A stretch of 19,406 nt of DNA from JBBSGC01 sp038254525 (GCA_038254525.1 JBBSGC010000024.1:1-19406), one strand, 5' to 3'. Shown: positions 1 through 7,847, counted from the first letter of the stretch. The notes: generated by a model from the sequence alone, not told the origin. Numbers and translations: made by a program.

Positions 1-534
1 CGAGCCCGGTCATGGGATGAACGTGTAGGTCAACCCGCAGAAACACGCACGGAGGTGTTGGCGGCCATCCGTGCCGCGTTCACCCGGTGCACGGTGGCCT
101 GCATGTACGCCGACCCCCATGAGTGGCGTTCCGACCTCGACGCCCTGGCCGCCCAGCTCGGGGAGGACCGGGTGGTGGGCTGGGAGACCCGCCGCGACGT
201 GGCGATGGGGACCGCCCTGGACCGGCTCCGCACCGACCTGATCACCGACGTGGCCCACTACTCCGGTGATCCGGTGTTCATGGAGCATTTCGGCACCGCG
301 TACGTGGCGCGCCGCGGTGGGCACCGGCTGGTCCGCAAGGAGCACCCGCAGTCGGCGCGCAAGATCGACTCGGTGGTCGCGGCTGCCGTGGCTTACCAAG
401 CCCGTGCCCACGCCCGTACCGCCGGCTGGTCCGCGCCACCGAAAGACACCCGAGTCTGTGTTCCGGCGGTGATTACGCACTACGCGGGGTGGAGGCGCCG
501 CGTCTGCTGTCACATCTGCTGTCAACTGAGCTGA
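1..534 (+). CDS. Phage-type terminase large subunit, C-terminal fragment (5' end outside window)
   Basis: The frame is open from base 1 to the TGA at 532-534, so the gene enters from the left and no start can be given. The visible 177 residues resemble the nuclease end of HK97-type actinophage terminase large subunits, which cut and package phage DNA. Family-like stretches are 'CMYADPHEWRSDLDALA', 'GDPVFMEHFGTAYVARR' and 'RKEHPQSARKIDSVVAAAVAY', where the conserved late Asp lies in KIDSVVAA. The last 35 or so residues (Arg- and Cys-rich, ending ICCQLS) do not look like a normal terminase tail and may be read past an eroded end. No other phage gene follows; the next feature is the 3' end of tRNA-Pro. 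A prophage remnant is the likely reading. The family call is by memory of motifs, not a search. Confidence 0.7.
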   Translation, partial: RARSWDERVGQPAETRTEVLAAIRAAFTRCTVACMYADPHEWRSDLDALAAQLGEDRVVGWETRRDVAMGTALDRLRTDLITDVAHYSGDPVFMEHFGTAYVARRGGHRLVRKEHPQSARKIDSVVAAAVAYQARAHARTAGWSAPPKDTRVCVPAVITHYAGWRRRVCCHICCQLS

Positions 535-585
535 GCCAGCACCCTGGACTTTACGCATCATGTCTCTGACCTGCGCGTTCTTCGG

Positions 586-659
<74 letters not shown>

Positions 660-691
660 CCACCCGCTGGCGCAGCCAGTCGAGCGGGCGC

Positions 692-697
692 AGCCTA
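692..697 (-). promoter_or_regulatory. Possible -10 element for tRNA-Pro
   Basis: TAGGCT on the - strand fits the actinobacterial TANNNT pattern. It lies 32 nt upstream of the tRNA-Pro 5' end, which would give a leader of about 25 nt. No convincing -35 is visible. The same hexamer stands upstream of aroH, parA, fdhA and selA in this window. Confidence 0.35.
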
Positions 698-707
698 TCG
701 CAGGCCT

Positions 708-743
708 CCCCAGACCTGGGGGCACTGGGCAGACCCGGCCCAG
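708..743 (-). terminator. Two tandem hairpins after der (possible terminator, SECIS-like loop)
   Basis: Reading the - strand after the der stop, a 6-bp hairpin CTGGGC/GCCCAG (743-738 with 730-725, loop CGGGTCT) is followed by CCCCA/TGGGG (721-717 with 712-708, loop GGTC). No T-run follows, which is common for actinobacterial terminators. The first hairpin also starts 10 nt after the der UGA and carries GGTCT at the position used by SECIS loops; see findings. Terminator function is inferred from position only. Confidence 0.4.
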
Positions 744-753
744 GAAATCCCGC

Positions 754-2133
754 TCAGCGTCGCTCCTTCTTCTTGCGCGGCCGCTGCTGCACGTGCAAGG
801 GCGTGCCGGCGAAGCCGAACTCCTCGCGCAACCGGCGCTCAATGAAGCGCACGTACGACGCCTCGAGCAGCCCGGAGGTGAACAGGACGAAGGTGGGCGG
901 GGCGGCCTGGGCCTGCGTGCCGAACAGCACCTTCGGCTGCTTGCCGCTGCGCACCGGGTGCGGGTGCTCGGCGATGAGCCGGCCCAGGAACGAGTTGAGG
1001 GCGCCGGTGCCCACCCGGGTCTCCCAGCCGGCCAGGGCGGTGTCGAGGGCGGGCACCAGCCGGTCGACGTGCCAGCCGGTGCGGGCGGTCAGGTTGACCC
1101 GCGGCGCCCAGGCCACCCGGGCCAGGTCGCGGTCGATCTCCCGGTCCAGGTAGTAGCGGCGGTCGTCATCGACCAGGTCCCACTTGTTGAACGCGACCAC
1201 CAGGGCACGACCCGACTCTGCGACCGTGGCGATGATCCGCTGATCCTGCTCAGACAGCTGCTCGGAGCCGTCGAGAACGACGACGGCGACCTCGGCCCGC
1301 TCGACGGCGGTCTGGGTGCGCAGGCTGGCGTAGTACTCGTGGCCGGACGCCTCCCGGACCCGACGTCGGATGCCAGCGGTGTCGACGAAGCGCCACTGCC
1401 GGCCGCCGAGGGTGACCAGCTCGTCGACCGGGTCCACGGTGGTGCCGGCGACGTCGTCGACGACTACCCGCTCCTCGCCGGCGAGGCGGTTGAGCAGGCT
1501 CGACTTGCCGACGTTCGGGCGTCCCACGATCGCGACCCGCCTCGGGCCGCCGACCTCCTCGTCGGACTCACGTGGGGCCTCCGGTAGCACGGCGAGAATC
1601 GCGTCGAGCAGGTCGCCGCTGCCTCGGCCGTGCAGCGCGGAGACCGGCAACGGCTCCCCCAGGCCCAGGTTCCACAACGCGGCCGCCTCCGCCTCGGTCC
1701 GGAGGTCGTCGACCTTGTTGGCGGCCAGCACCACCGGCTTGCCCGACGTACGCAAGACCCGCACGACCTGCTCATCGGCGTCGGTGATGCCGACGGTCGC
1801 ATCGACGACGAACAGCACCGCGTCGGCCACGCTTACGGCGACCTCGGCCTGCGCCGCCACCCGCTGGGCGAGACCTCGCGCGTCGGGGTCCCAACCGCCG
1901 GTGTCCACGACGGTGAACGCCCGCCCGGACCAGGACGCGTCGTAGGCGACCCGGTCTCGGGTCACACCCGGCACGTCCTCCACCACGGCCGCCCGCCGGC
2001 CGATGATCCGGTTGACCAGCGTCGACTTGCCCACGTTTGGCCGCCCCACGACGGCGAGCACCGGCAGCGGACCGGCGCCGTCCGGGAGCCCATCTGGAGT
2101 GCCGGCCCCGAAGGCGTCGTCGATTGCCGTCAT
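754..2133 (-). CDS. der: Ribosome-assembly GTPase Der (EngA)
   Basis: Der is an essential cytoplasmic GTPase with two tandem G domains that helps mature the 50S ribosomal subunit. The 459-residue product shows both: P-loop GRPNVGKS at 30-37, DTGG at 77-80 and NKVD at 139-142, then P-loop GRPNVGKS at 204-211, DTAG at 251-254 and NKWD at 316-319. The C-terminal KH-like domain ends in a basic tail (RKKKERR). The length fits the actinobacterial family. The ATG at 2133 was chosen because it overlaps the upstream acyltransferase stop as ATGA; a longer in-frame reading up to 2316 has no family similarity. It is the last gene of the aroH-tyrA-cmk-plsC-der run. Oddity: the UGA stop is followed by a SECIS-like hairpin. 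Confidence 0.97.
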   Translation of the reverse strand: MTAIDDAFGAGTPDGLPDGAGPLPVLAVVGRPNVGKSTLVNRIIGRRAAVVEDVPGVTRDRVAYDASWSGRAFTVVDTGGWDPDARGLAQRVAAQAEVAVSVADAVLFVVDATVGITDADEQVVRVLRTSGKPVVLAANKVDDLRTEAEAAALWNLGLGEPLPVSALHGRGSGDLLDAILAVLPEAPRESDEEVGGPRRVAIVGRPNVGKSSLLNRLAGEERVVVDDVAGTTVDPVDELVTLGGRQWRFVDTAGIRRRVREASGHEYYASLRTQTAVERAEVAVVVLDGSEQLSEQDQRIIATVAESGRALVVAFNKWDLVDDDRRYYLDREIDRDLARVAWAPRVNLTARTGWHVDRLVPALDTALAGWETRVGTGALNSFLGRLIAEHPHPVRSGKQPKVLFGTQAQAAPPTFVLFTSGLLEASYVRFIERRLREEFGFAGTPLHVQQRPRKKKERR

Positions 2134-2897
2134 GGCAGGCCCGCGACGTCTCCGGAGTCCCCGAACCCGATGCTGCCGGGTTCGGGGCCCTCCTCGTCCA
2201 CTGCGTTGCCCGGCATCGCGGCACCGCAGCGTTGCGCCGCGTCCTTGATGTGCTCGACGAACCGGACCTGCAGCTGCTCGGCCAGCGACCGCACGTCGTC
2301 GCGGCGGCGTGGCCACGGGATCCCCGGCACCGGGATCGGCTCACCGAAGACCACGTCCATGCGCTGGCCCCGAGGCGGGACCCAGTCGATGGAGCGACCT
2401 GCCGCACGAGTGCCGAACACCGCGACCGGAACAATCGGTGCGCCGGTGACCAAGGCGAGGTAGGCCCAGCCGCGTTTGACGAACTCGCCGTCGCCCGCCC
2501 CGCGGCTGCCCTCGGGATAGATCGTGACCACCCTGCCGTCTCGCAGCAGCCGCACGGCGAGCCGCACCGCCCGAGGGTCGACCTCGAACCGGTCGAGGGG
2601 GATCTGACCGACCCGGTCCAGCAGCCAGCCGGTGCGACCCTCGAACATCTCCTGCTTCACCATCGCGTGCATGACCCGCGGCGACATCGCGGCCAGGACC
2701 GGGCCGTCGAGCCAGCCGACATGGTTGGGCGCCAGCAGCACCGGACCGCTCGTCGGCACCAGCTCGGACCGGTGCACGTGCAGGTCGTAGCGACGGCGGA
2801 ACTCCCTGGCCGCGGCCGGACGCAGGACGCGCTGCAGCCACTCCGGCAGCGAGGGGACGCCGTCGGTGCGCGGCAGCTCCAGATGCGCCGACGTCAC
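2130..2897 (-). CDS. 1-acyl-sn-glycerol-3-phosphate acyltransferase family protein (PlsC-like)
   Basis: Members of this LPLAT family move an acyl chain from acyl-ACP or acyl-CoA onto lysophosphatidic acid or a similar acceptor at the inner face of the membrane. The 255-residue product carries the catalytic NHx4D motif at 58-64 (NHVGWLD) and the PEGSRG substrate motif at 128-133. The GTG at 2897 was chosen because it overlaps the cmk TGA as GTGA and has GGAG about 10 nt upstream. The stop overlaps the der ATG as ATGA, so translation of cmk, this gene and der is probably coupled. The last 25 residues are acidic and glycine-rich and look dispensable. The exact acceptor cannot be told from sequence; there is no strong signal peptide or long membrane span. 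Confidence 0.88.
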   Translation of the reverse strand: MTSAHLELPRTDGVPSLPEWLQRVLRPAAAREFRRRYDLHVHRSELVPTSGPVLLAPNHVGWLDGPVLAAMSPRVMHAMVKQEMFEGRTGWLLDRVGQIPLDRFEVDPRAVRLAVRLLRDGRVVTIYPEGSRGAGDGEFVKRGWAYLALVTGAPIVPVAVFGTRAAGRSIDWVPPRGQRMDVVFGEPIPVPGIPWPRRRDDVRSLAEQLQVRFVEHIKDAAQRCGAAMPGNAVDEEGPEPGSIGFGDSGDVAGLP

Positions 2898-3577
2898 GAC
2901 CCGCTCCGCCCCGGCGCGGCGGTCTGCGGCACCAGCGCGACCACCGCGTCGACCACCTCGTCGAGGCTGAGCGTGGTGGAGTCGATGACGACGGCGTCCT
3001 CCGCGACCGCCAGCGGTGAAACAGTGCGGGTGGAGTCCAGGGCGTCCCGGCGGGCCAGGTCGGCCTGGGTCGCGGCCACCCGGTCGACGGGTCCGCCGCG
3101 CTCGGCGGTCCGCCGGGCGGCCCGGGCCGACGCGTCGGCCACCAGATAGACCTTCACGTCGGCCGCCGGCGCTACGACAGTCCCGATGTCGCGGCCCTCG
3201 ACGACGATGCCGCCGCCACCGATGGCGGCGCGCTGGAGCTTGACCAGCTGGGCGCGCACCGCAGGGACGGCGCTGACCGCCGAGACAGCCGCGGTGACCG
3301 CGTCGCCGCGGATCGGGCCGGAGACGTCGACTCCGTCGCAGACGATGGTGGGTGCCGCCGCGTCGGTGCCGGGAAGCACGCGTACGTCCGGGGCGACCCG
3401 TTCCACGGCGGTCGGGTCGTCGACGTCGACCCCACGCCGCAGCAGCGCCCAGGTCAGGGCGCGGTACATCGCGCCGGTGTCCAGGTAGCGCAGACCCAAG
3501 CGGGTTGCAACGCCCCGCGCGGTGCTCGACTTGCCGGACCCGGAGGGGCCGTCGACCGCGATGACCAGCGCACCCAC
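2894..3577 (-). CDS. cmk: Cytidylate kinase
   Basis: This enzyme phosphorylates CMP and dCMP with ATP, recycling pyrimidine nucleotides for RNA, DNA and phospholipid synthesis. The 227-residue length equals that of the E. coli enzyme. The P-loop GPSGSGKS is at 10-17, the NMP-binding YLDTGAMYRA at 31-40, and EGRDIGTVV further along marks the family. The GTG at 3577 was preferred because AAGGAG sits 9 nt before it. A second GTG at 3595 overlaps the tyrA stop (GTGA) but would place the ribosome site inside the gene and add six unneeded residues. It lies 14 nt after tyrA and overlaps the acyltransferase by 4 nt. cmk next to der is a common actinobacterial arrangement. Confidence 0.96.
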   Translation of the reverse strand: MGALVIAVDGPSGSGKSSTARGVATRLGLRYLDTGAMYRALTWALLRRGVDVDDPTAVERVAPDVRVLPGTDAAAPTIVCDGVDVSGPIRGDAVTAAVSAVSAVPAVRAQLVKLQRAAIGGGGIVVEGRDIGTVVAPAADVKVYLVADASARAARRTAERGGPVDRVAATQADLARRDALDSTRTVSPLAVAEDAVVIDSTTLSLDEVVDAVVALVPQTAAPGRSGS

Positions 3578-3591
3578 GACTGCGTACTCCT

Positions 3592-4695
3592 TCACGAGTG
3601 GACCGACCAACCGCGCTCGGCCAGTGACCGGGCCAGCGTGGGGGCCGAGGTTGCCGTGACCACGATCTCGACCAGCCCCACCGGCCGGGTGGGGTCGTGG
3701 TCGATCCGCAGATCCTCGACGTTGACGCCCGATTGTCCCGCATCGGCGAACAGCTGCGCCAATCTCCCCGGGGCGTCCGGCACCGCGACGTAGAGCACGC
3801 TCTGCAGCGGGTCCCGTGCGCCGTGCTTGCCAGGAATCAGCCGCGTCCCGTCGACGCCCCGCTGCAAGAGCGTCTCCAGGACGGAGTCGCCGGCCAGGCC
3901 GGTCAGCAGCGCGTCCAACTGCGCCCGGACGGACTCCAGCAGGCCGCGCAGCTGCCCAGCGTTTGCGGCGACGATCTGCCGCCACAGCGCGGGGTCGCCG
4001 GCCGCCACGCGAGTGATGTCGCGCAGGCCCTGCCCGGCTAGCGCGAGGTGCTCAGGCGGGCAGCCCAGCAGGGACCCGGCGACGAGTGCGGCCATCAGGT
4101 GTGGCAGATGTGAGATCCGGGCCACCGCGGCGTCGTGGTCGGCTGGGGACAGCTCGACGACGGTGGCGCCGCAGGTGGTCGCCAGCGCGCGCACGGCAGC
4201 CGCGGCAGTCGGTGCGGAGCGCTGGTGGGGGGTCACGGCCCAAGCGCGGCCGTCGAACAGGTCCGCCGAGGCGGCCCACGGGCCGGACCGCTCGCTGCCG
4301 GCCATCGGATGGCTCCCGACGTAGCGAGCGGAGTCCTCGCCCGCCGCGGCCACCGCACTCAGCGGAGCCGCCTTGACGCTGCCGATGTCGGTGACGACCG
4401 CCTGCGGCCATTCGCGCAGCGCCTCGACGACGGCCGTGCCGAGTGCATCGGGCGGCACGGCGACCACCACCAGCCCGACGTCGCCCGGCGGCCGTACGGT
4501 TCCGGCACCCACCGACCGGGCGCCCTCGACATGACGGGCATCGTGGTCGCGTAGGTGAGCCACCACGCCGGCCCGGCCGAGCGCCAGTCCTACCGAGGCA
4601 CCCATCAACCCGGTCCCCACCACGAGCACCGGCGTCGGCAGCGCCCCCGGGTCCCCCGGTCTCATAGCCCCGGCGCTGCCGGTCCATGCGGTCAT
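3592..4695 (-). CDS. tyrA: Prephenate dehydrogenase
   Basis: This enzyme oxidatively decarboxylates prephenate to 4-hydroxyphenylpyruvate with NAD(P)+, the committed step to tyrosine. The 367-residue product has an N-terminal Rossmann motif GTGLMGASVG at 27-36, the HPMAGSE active-site stretch at 129-135, the helical SHLPHL motif at 195-200, and a C-terminal ACT domain from about 298 to the end (VLYVAVPDAPGRLAQLF). ACT domains usually bind an amino acid, so tyrosine feedback is a reasonable guess. The ATG at 4695 overlaps the aroH stop as ATGA. It sits directly after chorismate mutase, which supplies its substrate. Confidence 0.95.
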   Translation of the reverse strand: MTAWTGSAGAMRPGDPGALPTPVLVVGTGLMGASVGLALGRAGVVAHLRDHDARHVEGARSVGAGTVRPPGDVGLVVVAVPPDALGTAVVEALREWPQAVVTDIGSVKAAPLSAVAAAGEDSARYVGSHPMAGSERSGPWAASADLFDGRAWAVTPHQRSAPTAAAAVRALATTCGATVVELSPADHDAAVARISHLPHLMAALVAGSLLGCPPEHLALAGQGLRDITRVAAGDPALWRQIVAANAGQLRGLLESVRAQLDALLTGLAGDSVLETLLQRGVDGTRLIPGKHGARDPLQSVLYVAVPDAPGRLAQLFADAGQSGVNVEDLRIDHDPTRPVGLVEIVVTATSAPTLARSLAERGWSVHS

Positions 4696-5081
4696 CGGGT
4701 CGTGGCGTCATGCAAGGCGACCCGGGCGAGGTCGCGCCGCAGCCCGGCTGCGCCGTGCAGGTAGACGTGGGTGATCTCGGCTCGACTGAGCGCGGTCTCG
4801 ACGTGCACGAGGATGCGTACCACGCGTGGCAGGCTGCCCTCGATCTCGAGCTCTCGGGCGCACAGCAGCGGTACGTCCACCAGTCCCAGCTGGCGGGCCG
4901 CATAGGCGGGGAACTCCGCGTGTACGTCGTCGGTAGCAGTGAAGATGATGCTGATCAGATCGTCGGTGCTCAGCGCGTTGTCGTCGAGCACCGCGCTGAC
5001 CAGCTCGTTGACGCGTTCCAGCAGGTGGGCCCGCTCGTCGCGCTCGAGCTGGGTGGCGCCGCGGATGGCACGCACCGGCAT
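4692..5081 (-). CDS. aroH: Chorismate mutase, AroH class
   Basis: The enzyme rearranges chorismate to prephenate, the branch point to phenylalanine and tyrosine. The 129-residue product matches the trimeric AroH fold of Bacillus subtilis: it begins MPVRAIRGATQLERDE, with Arg7 conserved, and keeps the active-site counterparts Cys74, Glu77, Arg89 and Tyr107 (family C75, E78, R90, Y108). The ATG at 5081 was chosen over an upstream start at 5105 because a strong GAGGAGGAG site precedes it and the family begins here. The gene overlaps tyrA by 4 nt. Its roughly 68-nt leader holds three complementary arms that could form alternative hairpins. Confidence 0.95.
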   Translation of the reverse strand: MPVRAIRGATQLERDERAHLLERVNELVSAVLDDNALSTDDLISIIFTATDDVHAEFPAYAARQLGLVDVPLLCARELEIEGSLPRVVRILVHVETALSRAEITHVYLHGAAGLRRDLARVALHDATTR

Positions 5082-5108
5082 GGCTCCTCCTCGGAAGACG
5101 GGCAACGA

Positions 5109-5132
5109 CGCCGGTAGCCGGCGATGCGCCGG
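5109..5132 (-). promoter_or_regulatory. Mutually exclusive hairpins in the aroH leader
   Basis: In the order of transcription, arm 1 (5132-5127, CCGGCG), arm 2 (5123-5118, CGCCGG) and arm 3 (5114-5109, CCGGCG) are separated by 3-nt spacers. Arm 2 can pair perfectly with arm 1 or with arm 3, but not both. They lie between the TAGGCT -10 element and the aroH ribosome site. This could be an attenuator-like switch, an rluB terminator, or chance in GC-rich DNA. No leader peptide is visible. Confidence 0.3.
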
Positions 5133-5155
5133 AGACAGCAGCCTGACGTGCCGCC

Positions 5156-5161
5156 AGCCTA
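5156..5161 (-). promoter_or_regulatory. Possible -10 element for the aroH-tyrA-cmk-plsC-der run
   Basis: TAGGCT on the - strand lies in the 93-nt gap between rluB and aroH, the only real gap in this stretch of the gene run. A start about 7 nt downstream would give a leader of about 68 nt before the aroH ATG. No clear -35 is seen. Confidence 0.4.
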
Positions 5162-5174
5162 GCGAGGGGCAGCG

Positions 5175-5918
5175 TCACAGACCGACGCTGTCCAGCAAGG
5201 TGCCAAGCTCGTCGGGAGTGAGCTCCCGCGTCGCGCCAGGACGCAGGTCGCGCAGGCGCAGGTTGCCGAAGGCGGTGCGGGTCAGCTGCTGCACCGGGTG
5301 GCCGACGGCGGCCAGCAACCGCCGGACTATCCGGTTGCGGCCCTCGTGGACCACCAGCTCGACGAGCGAGCGTCCGCCGTGGGTGGACCGTACGGTCATC
5401 GCGTCGGCGCGCACCGGGCCGTCGTCGAGGTCGATCCCGGCCAGCAGCGTGCGTACGGTGGTCGGCTTGACGGTGCCGGCTACCTGCGCGACGTAGGTCT
5501 TGGCGACGCCGAAGGATGGGTGCGCCAGCCGGTGCGTCAGCTCCCCGTCGTTGGTGAGCAGCAGCAGGCCGGCGGTGTCGGTGTCGAGCCGCCCGACGTG
5601 GAACAGCCGCTCGGGTCGAGCGGCGACCGCGTCGCCGAGCGCCGGCCGTCCCTGCGGGTCGCTCATCGTCGAGACCATCCCGGGGAGCTTGTTGAGCAGC
5701 AGGTAGACCGAGTCGCTGACCGGAGGCAGCCGGGCGCCGTCGACCCGGACGACGGCCATGCGGGGGTCGACCTTGGTGCCAAGCCGGGTCACGACCTTGC
5801 CGTCGACCTCCACGCAGCCGCCGAGCATCAGCTCCTCGCAACGGCGCCGGCTGGCGACCCCGGCCGACGCCAGCAGCTTCTGCAGCCGGACCAGCCCGTC
5901 GGCGTCCGGCTCAGCCAT
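5175..5918 (-). CDS. rluB: Ribosomal large subunit pseudouridine synthase, RsuA/RluB/E/F family
   Basis: Enzymes of this family convert a specific rRNA uridine to pseudouridine. The 247-residue product has an N-terminal S4 RNA-binding domain (about 10-60, VRLQKLLASAGVASRRRCEEL) and a catalytic domain with GRLDTDTAGLLLLTNDG from 109, where Asp112 is the expected nucleophile. Position next to scpB is typical for the RluB member of actinobacteria, but the rRNA target is not provable from sequence. The ATG at 5918 was chosen because GAGGA precedes it and it overlaps the scpB stop by only 8 nt. An upstream start at 5954 would overlap scpB by 44 nt with an Arg-rich, non-conserved extension. Confidence 0.92.
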   Translation of the reverse strand: MAEPDADGLVRLQKLLASAGVASRRRCEELMLGGCVEVDGKVVTRLGTKVDPRMAVVRVDGARLPPVSDSVYLLLNKLPGMVSTMSDPQGRPALGDAVAARPERLFHVGRLDTDTAGLLLLTNDGELTHRLAHPSFGVAKTYVAQVAGTVKPTTVRTLLAGIDLDDGPVRADAMTVRSTHGGRSLVELVVHEGRNRIVRRLLAAVGHPVQQLTRTAFGNLRLRDLRPGATRELTPDELGTLLDSVGL

Positions 5919-6600
5919 CCGTGTCCTCGGGCGGCGCACCGGCGCGGCGCTCACGCGGTGGCTCGTCGCCGTCGAGCTCGTCGCCGTCGAGCTCGTCGAC
6001 GTCGGGCAGCAGCGGGGCGAGGTCGGGCAGCTCGTCCAGGCTGGCCAGACCCATCCGCTCGCAGAAGTAGCCGGTGGTCCGGTAGAGCACCGCGCCGCCC
6101 TCGTCGTCGGAGCCGGCCTCCCCGACCAGGCCGCGGGTCACCAGCGTGCGCATCACGCCGTCCACGTTGACGCCGCGGATCGCCGAGACCCGGCCGCGGC
6201 TGATCGGCTGCCGGTAGGCGACCACCGCGAGAGTCTCCAGCGCGGCCGCCGTGAGGCGGGCCTGCTGGCCGCCGACGACGAACCGCTCGACCGCCGGCGC
6301 GTACGCCTCCCGGGTGTAGAACCGCCAGCCGCCCGCCACGTTGCGCAGCTCGAAGCCCCTGCCGTCGGCGTCGTAGCCGGCCGTCAGCCCGGCGAGCGCC
6401 GCCTCGACATCGGCGACGGGATGGGCGACGGCGGCGGCCAGCGTCGGCGCGTCGAGCGGCGCATCGGCCACCATCAGCACCGCCTCGAGAGCCGGCGAGA
6501 GCTCGAGCAGCCCCAGCTCCAGCTCGGGGTCGACGGCGGGGTAGCCGGCGGGGTGGCCGGCGGGGTCGACGGCGGGGTAGCCGGCGGGCGGGTCAGTCAT
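5911..6600 (-). CDS. scpB: Segregation and condensation protein B
   Basis: ScpB is a winged-helix protein that dimerises and binds ScpA, forming the accessory part of the bacterial SMC condensin. The 229-residue product contains tandem winged-helix stretches, with the family-typical QARLTAAALETLAVVAYRQP and SRGRVSAIRGVNVDGVM followed by YRTTGYFCERMGLASLDELP. The N-terminus holds a 12-residue tandem duplication (GYPAVDP...), and the C-terminus is acidic with a repeated ELDGD. The ATG at 6600 is 9 nt after GGAGG and overlaps the scpA stop by 8 nt; an ATG at 6609 directly abuts the GGAGG and is less likely. It lies between scpA and rluB. Confidence 0.95.
   Translation of the reverse strand: MTDPPAGYPAVDPAGHPAGYPAVDPELELGLLELSPALEAVLMVADAPLDAPTLAAAVAHPVADVEAALAGLTAGYDADGRGFELRNVAGGWRFYTREAYAPAVERFVVGGQQARLTAAALETLAVVAYRQPISRGRVSAIRGVNVDGVMRTLVTRGLVGEAGSDDEGGAVLYRTTGYFCERMGLASLDELPDLAPLLPDVDELDGDELDGDEPPRERRAGAPPEDTDG
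6525..6588. repeat. 36-nt-period tandem duplication in scpB 5' end
   Basis: A 28-nt stretch at 6525-6552 is repeated exactly at 6561-6588. The 36-nt period keeps the scpB frame, so it encodes a repeated GYPAVDP-type 12-residue unit. It lies ahead of the conserved ScpB fold, so copy number probably varies between strains without harming function. Confidence 0.85.
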
Positions 6601-7450
6601 CCGAGCCATCCTCCGGTACGGCTGCGAGCCCGCTCGGACGGAGGTGGGGCGCCGCCGTACCGTCGAACTCCTCGCTCACCTCGACGTCGTCGTCGCCGCC
6701 GGTCCAGCGCACATGCAGCTCACCGAGCGGGTCGGCCTGGTCGAAGGTGACGGCGCCCTCGTGGAACAGCTCGAGCAGAGCCAGGAACCTGGCAACTGTG
6801 GTCAGCGTGTCCGGTGCGTCTGCAGTGAGTGCGCGAAACGTCGTGGTCGTCGTGCGGCGCAGCCGTTGCACCAGGAGCGCAGCCTGCTCGCGGACACTCA
6901 CCGTGGTGGTGTGTGCGTGGGCCAGTGAGAGCACGGGCGTCGGCTTGGCGGTGAGCGCCCTGGCCGCCAGCTCGGCGAACGAGTCGCGCCCGAGGCTGAT
7001 CAACACCTCGGGGAGCAGGGCGGCGAACCGGGGCTCGAGCGACACCGCGCGGGGGTGGCGGTGCTGCTGAGCGGCCAAGCGCACGCCGAACGACGCCGCA
7101 ACCTGCTTGAACGCGCGGTACTGCAGGAGCCGGGCGAACAACAAGTCACGGGCCTCCAGCAGCGCCAGGTCGTCCTCGTCCTCGACCGTGGCCTGCGGCA
7201 GCAACCGGGCCGCCTTCATGTCGAGCAAGGTGGCGGCGACCACCAGGAACGAAGACGTCTGCTCGAGCTCGCCGGTGCGCCCAAGGGACCGGGTGTGGGC
7301 CAGGAACTCGTCAGTGACGGTGCTGAGCGCCACCTCGGTGATGTCGAGCCTGTGCCTGGCGATCAGGCCGAGCAGCAGGTCGAACGGTCCCTCGAAGACG
7401 TCGAGGTGCACGTCGATCGACGTCGCCGGCTCGACCGCGACGTCGTTCAT
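6593..7450 (-). CDS. scpA: Segregation and condensation protein A (kleisin)
   Basis: ScpA is the kleisin that bridges SMC heads and binds ScpB in the chromosome-organising condensin complex. The 285-residue product has the N-terminal SMC-binding signature VHLDVFEGPFDLLLGLI (about 14-30) and RLDITEVALSTVTDEFL. It also has a middle region with LEARDLLFARLLQYRAFKQVA, and a C-terminal winged helix (TTVARFLALLELFHEGAVTFDQ) followed by a short acidic tail. The ATG at 7450 is 7 nt downstream of the small RHH-like gene. No good ribosome site is visible, so translation may depend on coupling. The stop overlaps scpB. Confidence 0.95.
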   Translation of the reverse strand: MNDVAVEPATSIDVHLDVFEGPFDLLLGLIARHRLDITEVALSTVTDEFLAHTRSLGRTGELEQTSSFLVVAATLLDMKAARLLPQATVEDEDDLALLEARDLLFARLLQYRAFKQVAASFGVRLAAQQHRHPRAVSLEPRFAALLPEVLISLGRDSFAELAARALTAKPTPVLSLAHAHTTTVSVREQAALLVQRLRRTTTTTFRALTADAPDTLTTVARFLALLELFHEGAVTFDQADPLGELHVRWTGGDDDVEVSEEFDGTAAPHLRPSGLAAVPEDGSDD

Positions 7451-7457
7451 CGACCAG

Positions 7458-7843
7458 TCACGAGGCGGTCAGCCGACGCACCAGGTCGGAGTCGGCTCCC
7501 CGCTCGACGAGGTCGGCGAGTGCGATGGCCACCGCTTCGCGCACCACTCGCCCGCGGTCCACGGCGCCGCCGAGCTCACGGCGGAGCACCAGGCGGGCGT
7601 GCTCGAGCTCCAACAGCTCGTCCGCGCTGATGTAGACCGTCATCTTCTCGTTGTGGCGGACCCGCCCGGTGCCGCGCCGGTCGGGCGCCGTGCCCTCGGG
7701 TGGCGCCGCCTGGCGTGCCGCAGGCTCGGGTGGCGCGGAAGGCGGCGGCGTCGGTTCAGCCGCCGTCGGACCGGCCGACCCGGCATCGGCACGCGGGGCG
7801 ACCGCCGCCGTGGCGCGGAACAGCTCGTCAGCGCCGGGCAGGC

Positions 7844-7847
<4 letters not shown>
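7458..7847 (-). CDS. Conserved small protein, Pro/Ala-rich N-terminus with RHH-like C-terminus
   Basis: No named function is known to me. The 129-residue product has a disordered N-terminal half rich in Ala, Pro and Gly. The C-terminal half (from RRGTGRVRHNEKMTVYISADELLELEHARLVLRRE..., given here only by its key parts) has the strand-helix-helix pattern of ribbon-helix-helix proteins: the strand is KMTVYISADEL and the helix region is GRVVREAVAIALADLVERG. Similar small proteins lie between parA-like and scpA genes in other actinobacteria. The GTG at 7847 overlaps the parA stop as GTGA and was chosen on that basis; a GTG at 7868 is also open. Its place between a ParA ATPase and a kleisin suggests a DNA-binding partner in segregation, which is inference. 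Confidence 0.75.

Noticed and set aside
2134..2316. N-terminal extension of Der
   Set aside because: It lies within the acyltransferase gene in another frame, is Arg-rich and non-conserved. The ATGA overlap marks the real start at 2133.
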